A DNA stretch of 64,000 bases from Saposhnikovia divaricata (lineage: Eukaryota; Streptophyta; Magnoliopsida; Apiales; Apiaceae). Each line of letters starts with the position of its first letter. Position 1 is the stretch's first letter. Both the position numbers and the translations under genes were made by a program. The stretch spans positions 182,848,148 to 182,912,147 of the forward strand of contig CM071598.1 of assembly GCA_036435485.1 (NCBI GenBank), written 5' to 3'. The notes beneath the pieces were generated by a model. That model had not been told where the DNA came from. It saw only the letters and a program-made list of their open reading frames with translations, and made no database searches. This document shows, one piece after another, positions 11,261-20,545 of the stretch.

Positions 11261-12488
11261 CTTAACTCTTGAATGAAGAATATCTTTAAGAACAGTCAAG
11301 ACCGGTTTGGCAGAAGCAGTTGCAATCAACTGATTGTGGTGCAACTGCAATAGCACCATAGCTACCCTGCAGACAAGCTCAATCTGCAAATATAAAGTAA
11401 ACAATGATATAAAAAGAGTTAATGACCCTGTATTAAGTCCTAAAATGCATAAATAGCGAATAACACAGTCTCTAACCTTGTCAGGTTTTAAGGGCCAATC
11501 CTTCAAGAACGACAAGAGCTTTAAAGCATCGGACAATGGCAGTGCCTAAAATGAACAGTTTAAATTTATGAAAGAATAAATGACATTAAAAATCATGATG
11601 AGATGACAGCTAAATGACATTAAAAAACATGACAAGGAAAGACTAAAGATGCAACTCTGACATAATATTTACTGAACACCGAAGGAATGCTCATGTACCA
11701 GTAGCGTCTGCTCCAAATCATTAGTGTGATCGAAAGAGCACGGAGAAGAAAATCAGATGTAGAGTGACCGAGCATAAGAATATTTGGTCGGAATTCAGCC
11801 TTTCCCTATCTTGTCTCTTCCTGAAATTAATATGATAAAAATGAATCAAAAAACTTGATAGATAACCATAAAGATATCATAACTAACATGTCCACTAAAG
11901 GCTACTTGAGAATCAACAGGAAATGCAATGTGAAGCTACATAACCATATTCGACTTAATCATACGTTCATACACCACAAGCACCAACCTATAATGAGTCT
12001 TTGCAATATTATATCATTTGTTTCTAAAGTGTTCTCGTTGGATAAAGGTAAGGTATAAACTGAGGATATACTTTAAAAAATATGAAAAATGAAATCAATT
12101 TTAATATATTATCATTGTGAAATAAAAATTTTGTATACACCAGTAGACCTTAAAGTAGGCGAAAAAACATAAATATACAAAATCAGTTTGTAGTGCTATG
12201 CTAAAATGCTTGAAGTAGTAGACTGTAGATATCTCATACCTATAAACTAAGAATTCATTTTTGATATTTAAATAAAAAAATTAGTTGGTAATATATCTTA
12301 CAATAAAGTGACCCCATAGTTATCAAAAAAAAAAAAAAAAGTAAAGATGCAATAAGCCGCAGTTTGGGACCATGTTACTTCTTAGTCATTTTGATTTATG
12401 ATATCTGTACCGTGCAATCCAGAAGAGCAACGGAAATATGTTTACTATCTGGACTAACAACTACTAGAACATTATCATTCATTTTTAA
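11261..12488 (-). pseudogene. UTP12/WDR3 (U3 snoRNP WD-repeat protein) gene fragment
   Basis: UTP12 is a nucleolar WD-repeat protein of the small-subunit processome. Four pieces lie in correct order on the minus strand. About 12397-12488 encodes part of a WD repeat (VVVSPDSKHISVALLDCTV). About 11699-11806 encodes RPNILMLGHSTSDFLLRALS and then, after a frame change, HTNDLEQTLL. Exon 11477-11545 encodes ALPLSDALKLLSFLKDWPLK. Exon 11261-11383 encodes the IELVCRVAMVLLQLHHNQ region. Splice signals are legible: TTTAG|GCACTG and GACAAG|GTTAGA for the third piece, TTTGCAG|ATTGAG and GTTAAG|GTATCT for the fourth. It is broken by an in-frame TAG and a frameshift in the second piece, an early stop after the WD piece, and loss of most WD repeats and the last exon. 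Assignment rests on remembered family sequence and could be confirmed by a protein search. Confidence 0.85.
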
Positions 12489-12496
12489 GTTTTTCA

Positions 12497-12557
12497 TCAG
12501 CAGAATTGAGAGTAGAACAATCAAAGAAAGTGATATTGGCAGTTTGGGTGAAGGTCA
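12497..12557. repeat. Direct repeat shared with 11080-11136
   Basis: The string around GATATTGGCAGTTTGG, preceded by TTGAGAGTAGAACA, occurs here and again at about 11080-11136 with a few differences. The two copies flank the UTP12 exon pieces, suggesting a local duplication. I cannot assign the sequence to a known coding segment. Confidence 0.7.
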
Positions 12558-12769
12558 CATATTAGATATAACACTGTGCATATCTACAATTCAACAAAGT
12601 TAAGCTAGAATCAACTCTTGATGAATAGTCTCTATAAAAGGATGTATCTAGCCTGCTTTCAAAATAATCAATGACATTATGTTTAGTTCCTTTAAAATCT
12701 CATGAGTAGCAACAGCTATAAAAAATAACAACAATATCCTTGTGTATGTTGAGATGAAGGTGGTCATAC

Positions 12770-13183
12770 CTTAATGAGAAATCTGTCATTTAAGGGTTTC
12801 AAATCCTTGACATCATCAGTATCAAGAAATCCAACAATGTCATCCTCCTTCAAAATAAGATGATTGGAACCGCCGAACTCCACTTCAGTGGCAACATACT
12901 TGGAATACACAACCTGGGCACCAGTCTAAAAAAGTACCTTCATTTAGCATGTAAATTGACCAGAGAAATAATAAGCACAAAAAGAAAAGCCACCAATCAC
13001 CTTCACAGACACAGCAACTTTGTTCGGTCCAACAGTCCTACCCTCTCCAATAGCAACAACCTGACCTTGAGGTTTTGATTGTGCTGATGATGGTAGTAAG
13101 ATGCCACTAATGGTCTTCTCCTCAACAGTCTTGATTTTAATAAGCACTCTATCACCCAATGGCTTAAGGAAGTGTATTAACAT
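12770..13183 (-). pseudogene. Chloroplast co-chaperonin CPN20 gene fragment
   Basis: CPN20 is a plastid co-chaperonin made of two tandem Cpn10 domains that caps the CPN60 folding chamber. Two exons are visible. About 13001-13176 encodes LKPLGDRVLIKIKTVEEKT...SGILLPSSAQSKPQG and ends at a good donor (GTGAAG|GTGATT). Exon 12770-12925 encodes TGAQVVYSKYVATEVEF through DLKPLNDRFLIK, with acceptor TTTAG|ACTGG and donor ATTAAG|GTATGA, 52 codons in frame. Together they cover the first Cpn10 domain and the start of the second. The transit peptide and the rest of the second domain are missing. The first exon lacks a clear acceptor, although an ATG at 13181-13183 is in frame. It is most likely a captured or abandoned fragment upstream of, and in the same orientation as, the UTP12 pieces. 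Confidence 0.88.
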
Positions 13184-13504
13184 ATTAAAATACCAATCAG
13201 AACATACACATAAATGACCAGAAAAGAATATAATGTCTAGAAAAAGAATCAATACATAAAAACACAACAGAAACATTAATGATTAAGAGCAATTAGACGC
13301 TTCATGTCAATTAAGAAAATATTAGATTCAGTACACATTAGATCGAGAAAACAATAAATGAATGTAATGTCCACTAAAAAAGAAAATTCAAACTTTAAAA
13401 TACATAAAACATAGACACAAGTGCATAAGTAAAATCAATAGAATCTACACATAATGTCCACCGTATAATCAAACTTCAGGTTATGGTAGTACATTGGGGG
13501 GGGG

Positions 13505-13560
<56 letters not shown>

Positions 13561-13990
13561 ACCTGAAGGCAAAGAACTGAAGTGATGTTGGAAATAAGAG
13601 CTGGGGGAGAAGATAACAAAACCCTTTTCTCGATTCAGCTAGGAAATCAACCCCGTAATCTTTATAATCATCAACTCTATGCTACCAACATCAAAAACTA
13701 GCAATTAACTCAAGAAATCGAAAACCCCTAATTTAACCCTAATTTTTACGAATTTGCAGAATTCAAAATTAACCAGATAGTGATATGGGGAATCAAAACC
13801 TTGTTAATTCGATTACTCACACTGCTAATTTGTTACATAGAATAAGAACGAGAGAGAGAGATTGAGAGTGTGTTCGAGAGAGAGAAAGAGAGATTGAGAG
13901 AGTGTTTGAGAGAAAGAATTAAGGAGTCAAGAGAAAAACAGAGTCAAGAGGACGAGGAGTGAAGAAGCTGCGGTTTTGAGATTAAAAGGG
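13184..13990 (-). other. Promoter/5'-UTR-like sequence upstream of the CPN20 fragment
   Basis: On the minus strand this is CT-rich, leader-like sequence, including pyrimidine runs at 13850-13920. A potential donor CTTCAG|GTATCC lies at about 13559-13564, so 13560-13990 may be a non-coding first exon of the CPN20 source gene. There is no ORF, and the exon assignment is inference. Confidence 0.4.
13496..13557. repeat. (G)n(GA)n microsatellite
   Basis: A run of about 12 G is followed by about 25 GA dinucleotides up to 13557. Confidence 0.97.
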
Positions 13991-15282
13991 ATAAGAAATA
14001 TTTCTGTAATTTTACAATTAAATTTCTGATTAAAACAATTTAAAACCACCTTGTAAAATAGAAAATAAATAGGTAATATTTTATAAAAATCTCAATATTA
14101 TTTTTAAAATGTAGAAAATGAAATCAGCTATTTCCCTAAATTTTTAAAATATTTTTAGGTTCAAAAACGAATTAAATATAAATTTTACAGATATAAATCC
14201 CTAAAATGCAAAATAATTCATAAAATCATTTTAAAATCCTTAAATACTAAGAATAATTTTCCCAACAAATTTAAAAACTAGGTAAATATACAAAGATAAT
14301 ATTATCATAGATTTCGTGATTTTTAACGACTCCGATGATTTTATAAAATTTCATGAATGCTACTAAAACATGTATTCTGCACTTAAGAAGAAAATGATAA
14401 ATGAGGTTTTTTGATAAATAAATTGATCAAAGTAATTTTTTGCAATTTTACTTTTGTTAAGAATAACTATTTGCAAATTTACCATCTTAATTGCAAAACT
14501 ACCTATTTTTTTGTAAAAATAATAATTTCTTAATAAATAAATAAAAAATTGCCCCTACGGGGCCCACTGCCACATCAGCTGACACATCGCCTTACCAGTC
14601 AATTACCACGTCAATAAGGGTGGGTCCCAGCTACCACGTCAACAAAGGGGTGGGACCCACCTGCCACGTTAGTAGGGGTGGAACCCACATTCCACGTGAT
14701 GCACAGTCAGCATATATTGGTGCAGTCAGCGCATAGTCAGTGTATTATAATTATTAAATAAAAAATATAAATACATAATAGTATAATAGTATATTTACAA
14801 TTAATATAGTGTATTTGCAATAAATTTGAAAACATAGTATATTTGCAAATCAAAGTAGAAAACATAGTGTTTTTTATAAATTCTCTTAAAAAAAATATAC
14901 AATCCACCGATCACACATCTAGACCAACATATAACATTTAATCACGATCTTAATGAAATTTTACTCACTCAATAATGATCACACACAAAAATCTAACATT
15001 TTGTTATGAATAAATATATATAATACGTGTTTTTCTAAGACGTTATAATAATGATTCAAGATATATAAGAAGAAATGAATACATATTATTTATTTGTGTA
15101 ATGAAAATATTTAAATGTAACTTTTTATAAAATGTTGTTTGATTTGTATAAATCTTATTTGAATAATATTCTTCAATTTAAATTTTTTAAATTAGATTGG
15201 TATAATATAAAATAACATATTATTTGTATAAAAATATTATTTGTATATAAATTAGTTTTTTTTTTTAAAAATTATAATACTT
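13991..15282. other. AT-rich non-coding region
   Basis: No gene is recognised. Positions 14550-14700 stand out as GC-rich, with three imperfect direct repeats of a TGCCACGTCAAC...GGGTGGGWCCCA motif. The rest is very AT-rich. Confidence 0.55.
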
Positions 15283-15739
15283 TTAGCGTCGGGTAAATGT
15301 AAGGCGACACATAAAGTACAAAAGGGTCAGTTTAGGCATCGGTTGAGTAAAGGTCGACGCTAAAGGTTCAGTTTTAGGCGTCGGTTGTTTATGGCCGAAG
15401 CTAAAGGGTCTGTTTTAGGCGTCGGTTGATTAAAAACCGACGCTAAAGGGTTGCTTTTAGGCGTCGGTTGAGAAAAGACCGACGCTTAAGGGTCAGTTTT
15501 AGGCATCGGTTGTTTATGACCGACGCTAAAGGTCGGTTTTAGGCATCGGTTGAGTAAAGACCGACGCTAAAAGATCAGTTTTAGGCGTCGGTTGTTTCAT
15601 GACCGACGTAAAAGGTCCAACATCAATGACATTAAGCGTCGGTTAAGCTAGGAACCGACGCCTAAAGTATGTATATGCTACGGCTCTTTATATAACCGAC
15701 GCTAAAAGTGCGACGCTAAAAGACAGTTCTGTACTAGTG
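15283..15739 (-). mobile_element. CACTA DNA transposon terminus with ~42-bp subterminal repeats
   Basis: On the minus strand the sequence opens CACTAGTACAGAACTG at 15739, a CACTA-superfamily terminal inverted repeat. It is followed by subterminal copies of AGCGTCGGT paired with ACCGACGCT. Landmarks AGGCRTCGG fall at 15376, 15417, 15459, 15501, 15541 and 15583, a 40-42-bp period. Each unit is a small palindrome. The opposite end is not found in the window, so this is either a truncated element or one whose other end lies left of position 1. The start at 15283 marks only the extent of recognisable repeats. It is the same family as 63577-64000. Confidence 0.85.
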
Positions 15740-15937
15740 GATTTTTTTTAAGACTGTTTTCTATTTGCAGGACAAGAAACATAAATGCCTCTGTCCTGAC
15801 TCATGAGAATGTCTTGACTCATGAGAATTAATTGCATGCCCTCAACAGGCCGACCACTTGCAAAACTCAGTTTTGCAAGCACAATTATCAACTAGGAAAC
15901 AATTATTGAAAAAAAAACCAAGTTTGAGACAACCAAC

Positions 15938-16017
15938 CTCTTAACGCCATCGATCCTTGCAGCTTCAAGCATGTTAAAACTGATCATTGTGTTGTTATAC
16001 ATAGTCACCGAGTGATT
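15938..16017 (-). pseudogene. GDP-mannose 3,5-epimerase (GME) exon fragment
   Basis: GME makes GDP-L-galactose for vitamin C and cell-wall synthesis in the cytosol. This 80-bp exon encodes NHSVTMYNNTMISFNMLEAA followed by RIDGVKR, a stretch I recognise as characteristic of plant GME. The acceptor reads ATATGCAG|AATCAC and the donor AAGAG|GTTGG, both sensible. I find no neighbouring GME exon, so this is a lone fragment. It lies 199 bp beyond the CACTA end, on the same strand as the UTP12 and CPN20 fragments. Confidence 0.82.
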
Positions 16018-17634
16018 CTGCATATGATACATATCAGGTCAGTTTGCTATTTTACTTTGCAGCAAATGAAGTCATTAGTTGTCCAGTTGTTCAAAGAACC
16101 CGATTCTCTCTCTATATATGTACATATTCATATATTTAATTTAAAAACAATCATACAAGTACTGATCTGGTATAATTCTAATTATTACACTTCTCTAAAT
16201 TTGAAGCTCATATGGCATAGTAGTAAACAAAACCTTCACACTTTTAATCAGAAAATTAAAATAATCCATTTGACACACAAGTAACTTGGTAGAATTGGCA
16301 CAAACGTAAACATTAAATTGCATCAGAAAATAACAATATGGCACACTAGTAACTTGGTTTCTGAGAACAGTTTCAGCACAAAAGGTATCTAAGAACATTA
16401 TTAGTACAAAAGGTACTTTCCATGATACTCACACTAGTGTTCTATCAAGTAAGAACTTACGGGACAGTTTAATATCTTTAATTATAATGTCAAGGTACAA
16501 CATCAGACTTTAGGAAGCTCAAAATGGTGCTATATGTTAATAGTTGCTACTAGAACAAAAAAGTGACAATAAACCCTTTCAAACAATAGAGAAAACATAC
16601 AACCAAAAAAAGGTATAGGATGAAGCTCAATCACTCTCCAAGCTTTCCTATTTAAGAAAAATTCTATGTGCAGATGTTTTCTCTACAAATGTACCGAGTA
16701 CTTCCAATTTCACTTAAAGCCTAAAAACACTAAGTGCTGTACCCACTAAGTAATTGTTTCTGGCATATGGAATGGCGAAGATTTGATTATAATATTTACC
16801 TAAGAGTGACATCCATAACCAGCCAGGCAAACAACTTTAGCTGCAACAACAAAACTCAATGTCCTTATACATACACTCAAAATATTACCTATGTATATAT
16901 CTTTTTTAACAAACATGAATCTATATATACATAATGCTTGTAAAAACTTACAACAATAAAAAGAAACAGAAAGAGGGTAATATCTACAAATCGAAACCCT
17001 CAAACGAAATTGAATTCCAATTTAACCCAAATTGAAGCGCTAATTCAAATCGAAGAAGAACCCCACCTAAGAACAGAGAACACGAATCAACCTTGAAATA
17101 AACAAAGAGAAACTAAATTAATCAAAGCGCAATTAATCTTAAATTAAAACCAATTTAAACCCAAATTGAATCGAAGAAACCATAATTAGAAAAATGACCC
17201 AATTTGAAAAGCAATCAAAGTTCTTGGAGTTGAGAGCAAAAGAGATTTCTTCGAGTTGAGAGGGAGAGAGAAGAGAGTAGATAGAGTAGAGAAGCGAGTT
17301 AAATGGGGGAGAGTGTTTTTCGTTTAAGGGGGAAGGGCCTGTAATAAGTTTGGATTTGGGGGAAAGTTATTTTTGTTAAGAGGGAAAGTTTGTTCTCTAA
17401 CAAAATGTATGGGGGGAAATTTGCCGCCCACTTTTCAAGTTCTTCACGTTTTTTATTTTAAAGATTTTATAACTTAAAATTAAACAAATATCATATATTT
17501 ATTTAAAAAAATGTATGCATGTACATGTAATAAGTAATATTATTAAATGCTCGAAATAAAAAATTAATAAATTAAAAATAATGAATTTGGCACGCGTCCC
17601 GTTACCGGAAACTGTACTATTACAACATTTCTGT
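16018..17634. other. Non-coding region; possible leader of the GME fragment
   Basis: No confident gene. At about 16812-16842 the minus strand has an exon-like stretch (GTTGCAG|CTAAAG...CTCTTAG|GTAAAT) encoding AKVVCLAGYGCHS, which I cannot assign. Positions 17200-17340 on the minus strand are CT-rich and leader-like. The rest is AT-rich. Confidence 0.4.
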
Positions 17635-18966
17635 TAAGATGCGGCATAACCGTACGGAGGTCAGATCCATCCTTTTTAATGTTATTGTCAAAATTTCAGA
17701 AAAAAAATAAATTTATTTGGTTTGGTAATTTAATGGTCAACTAGTACTTTGACTAGAACCCCTAAACAGGGTTTCGTCAAGGTTTAGTGTTTCGATTTTT
17801 TAAAAAGTATTTCTCGACGATCCAACCGTACAGAGGTCAAGATCCATCCTTTTTTTATGTTATTGCCAAAATTTTAGAAAAAAATAAATTTATTTGGTTT
17901 GGTAATTTAACGGTCAACTAGTACTTTGACTAGAACCCCTAAACAGGATTTCGTCAGGGTATAGTATTTCATTTTTTTAAAAAATATTTCTAGACAACCC
18001 AATCATATGGTGGTCAAGATCCATCCTTTTTAATGTTATTGCCACAATTTCAGAAAAAAATAAATTTATTTGGTTTGTTAATATACCGGTCAACTAGTAT
18101 TTTGACTGGAACCCCTAAACAGGGTTTCGTCAGGGTTTTGTGTTTCAATTTTTTAAAAAGTATTTCTTGACGACCTAACAGTACGGAGGTCAAGATCCAT
18201 CCTTTTAATTTTATTGCCGAAATTTCAGAAAAAAATAAATTTATTTGGTTTGGTAATTTAACGGTCAACTAATACTTTGACTGGAACCCCTAAACAGGGT
18301 TTCGTCAGGGTTTAGAGGGGTTTAGTGTTTCTATTTTTTTTAAAAATATTTCTCAACGACCCAACCGTATGGAGGTCAAGATCCATCCTTTTTAATGTTA
18401 TCGCCAAAATTTCAGAAAAAATAATTTTATTTGGTTTGGTAATTTAACGGTCAACTAGTACTTTGACTGGAACCCCTACACAGGATTTCGTCAGGGTTTA
18501 GTGTTTCGATTTTTATTAAATATTTCTTGAAGACTCATCCCTACGGAGGTTAAGATCTATCTTTTTTAATGTTATTGCCAAAATTTTAGAAAAAATAATT
18601 TTATTTGGTTTAATAATTTAACGGTCAACTAGTACTTTGACCGCAACCCCTAAGCAGGGTTTCGTCAGGGTTTAGTGTTTCGATTTTTTAAAAAATATTT
18701 CTCAATGACCCAACCCTACGGAGGTCAAGATCCATCTTTTTTAATGTTATTGCCAAAATTTTAGAAAAAAATAAATTTATTTGGTTTGGTAATTTAACGT
18801 TAAACTAGTACTTTTTGACTGAAACCCCTAAACAGGGTTTCGTCAGGGTTTAGGGTTTTGACTTTTTAAAAAAATATTCCTCGACGACCCAACCGTACAG
18901 AGGTCAAGATCCTTTCTTTTTAATATTATTGCCAAAAATTCAGAAAAAATAAATTTATTTGATTTT
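17635..18966. repeat. Tandem array of ~177-bp repeats (about 7.5 copies)
   Basis: Each unit contains a CCAACCGTACGGAGGTC-type block, GATCCATCCTTTTTAATG, a run AAATTTATTTGGTTTGG, GTCAACTAGTACTTTGAC and CCCCTAAACAGGGTTTCGTC. The block AGGTC (or a one-base variant) falls at 17658, 17834, 18011, 18187, 18373, 18547, 18722 and 18901, giving spacings of 174-179 bp with one unit of 186. The units differ by scattered substitutions. The right end of the array abuts the LINE insertion. No ORF is convincing; those present follow the repeat. Confidence 0.93.
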
Positions 18967-18971
18967 TTCCT

Positions 18972-18982
18972 CACTTTTAACT
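18972..18982. repeat. LINE target-site duplication CACTTTTAACT, left copy
   Basis: Repeated exactly at 26670-26680 on the other side of the LINE. The bases before it (TCCT versus CCCC) are also similar. An 11-bp duplication fits target-primed reverse transcription. Confidence 0.85.
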
Positions 18983-18990
18983 TTTTTTTT

Positions 18991-19386
18991 GGTAAGCAAG
19001 ACTTATATTAGAAAACGAGTGGAAAACTCGCGACTAGTACAAACATGAATGCATATCTTCTTTATCTAGAAGATCCCAAACAAAAGCACACTAACTTCCT
19101 ACCCTAAAACAACAAACTACTGGCTTATTTCTATTGCTACCTATGATATATTAATTTGAAAAAAATCACAATTTAAATGAACACCATGCAAGAGGTTGAG
19201 GCCGGTAGTGACAGTTGTTAGGGGTTATAGATTCTAAGCCATCTCTGCAGGGATCAGGTCCCCTGCGAACACAAAGCCATCAACTGCTGCAATCCTACCT
19301 TGGAAGGCCTTCTCCATCATAACTTCCTCTAAGTTATTGTCAGCATTTACCTCGATATCAAGACTAGAAGATCTTGTTGCATTAAT
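18991..19386 (-). other. LINE 3' untranslated region
   Basis: Sequence between the 208-aa ORF stop and the A tail. No ORF or repeat is seen. Confidence 0.6.
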
Positions 19387-20013
19387 CTACCCCAAACCTA
19401 GGGAGTCAGTTTGGTCTGAGAGAAGCATTCCTTCATCAAAATCAGCTGGATCTGGAGCCCCATCTGGAATTAGCACATCCTGGTAGCTGGGGTCATCAAC
19501 ACCAAACCCTAAGTCCCAATCTAGAAGTTCTTCAACGCCTCCCACTGCTCTGTTAAGTGTATACAGCTCCATACACACTCTCTTACCCAGCCTTGAAACA
19601 AATCGTACAGGTTTGTTTCTTGAGGGGTACACATAAGATACCAAACAAAACCAACGAATGTCATTGATGCGTGTGTAGATCTGGGTAGCAATGTCATACA
19701 CACCAGTAGGAGCTCCGATATGAAAGTTTTTCATGACATGATAAGCCTCGAGGTTGTCCGTCTCAAAAAAAACATCACGGTAGCCTAGCTTAAACGCACG
19801 CTTGAGGGGAATGAACATAGCCCAAAGCTGATTTCCAAGTGGAGTTAACTCTGGGATTACACCTATAGTAAGGTGTTTTAGTTCACCATCTGAGTTTCGA
19901 TAGATAGCTCCTATACCAGTGTGAAATCCATTTGGAGAGGGGTTCCTTGACGAGGTACCATGTACGTTGATTTTTATTACACCAGGTGGGGGTGGAATCC
20001 AAAGATGAGCCAT
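19387..20013 (-). CDS. RNase H-like protein encoded in the LINE 3' region (208 aa)
   Basis: An intact ORF with an RNase H fold of the plant LINE type. It opens with the typical lead-in IPPPPGVIKINVHG, followed by GAIYRNSDGEL, ETDNLEAYHVM and a C-terminal RFVSRLGKRV. Three of the four catalytic acidic positions appear replaced: the first D is H in NVHG, the E is Q in GNQLWAM, and the last D is R or absent near RFVSR. Only the D of ETDN remains. Catalysis is therefore doubtful and a binding or structural role is possible (inference). The last ~45 residues are acidic (DWDLGFGVDDPSYQDV, DPADFDEG). The ORF lies downstream of ORF2, which has its own RNase H remnant. It shares the LINE 3' end and target duplication and has a TATA motif about 60 bp upstream. 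Its intactness beside a broken ORF2 is unusual. Confidence 0.7.
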   Translation of the reverse strand: MAHLWIPPPPGVIKINVHGTSSRNPSPNGFHTGIGAIYRNSDGELKHLTIGVIPELTPLGNQLWAMFIPLKRAFKLGYRDVFFETDNLEAYHVMKNFHIGAPTGVYDIATQIYTRINDIRWFCLVSYVYPSRNKPVRFVSRLGKRVCMELYTLNRAVGGVEELLDWDLGFGVDDPSYQDVLIPDGAPDPADFDEGMLLSDQTDSLGLG

Positions 20014-20070
20014 GTGAGGTGAATAAGAAAAGTTTAGAGAGAGATGTGAGTTTCTTGCACTCTGTCTTGG

Positions 20071-20079
20071 TATTTATAT
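20071..20079 (-). promoter_or_regulatory. TATA box upstream of the 208-aa RNase H-like ORF
   Basis: The minus strand reads CATATAAATACC, about 58-67 bp before the ATG at 20011-20013, a normal promoter-to-start spacing for a short leader. Function is inferred. Confidence 0.5.
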
Positions 20080-20545
20080 GAGAGAGTTTGCAGATGCATA
20101 TAAGCCCAAGATAGATGATGTTAATGCTCTCAACTGCTTGTTTAGAAGCTATGTTAGGAGGTATTTTATGACTGTCAGTTAACTTAATTGCATCCTCCCC
20201 TGGAGTTAATACTAAGAGCATAAAATCTTATGGCAGAGGATGTGGGTTGGATAAGGGGTGCAGAGATTGTCTCCAAATTTAAAATAATTTAAACATATGT
20301 GAGACACACTATTTTCCCTCCAAAAATATCCTATTAATGGCCATATCTCGTACCATATCTAAGACATTACTGCCTATAGAGGATCAGAATACAAATTAAT
20401 GTTAACAACTAGATGTGATGATTGTTAACATTATCACATACCGCGTTTACTTTGCAAACCATGCTGCAAGTTTCTACTAACTATCCCCATAGCAAAAGAC
20501 TAGGTGAGTTATTAGAACCATGCACTAAGTAAATTGGGTCTGTTT
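20080..20545 (-). other. LINE spacer between ORF2 and the 208-aa ORF
   Basis: About 470 bp without a recognisable domain. It separates the ORF2 RNase H remnant from the second RNase H-like ORF and would hold the promoter region of the latter. Confidence 0.5.

Noticed and set aside
12944..13276. A complete small Cpn10 gene (110-aa ORF)
   Set aside because: Both ends of the frame are intron or leader sequence; only the middle is a CPN20 exon and the rest of the gene is absent.
16800..17003. Exon-like AKVVCLAGYGCHS as part of GME
   Set aside because: It does not match GME sequence that I know; left unassigned.
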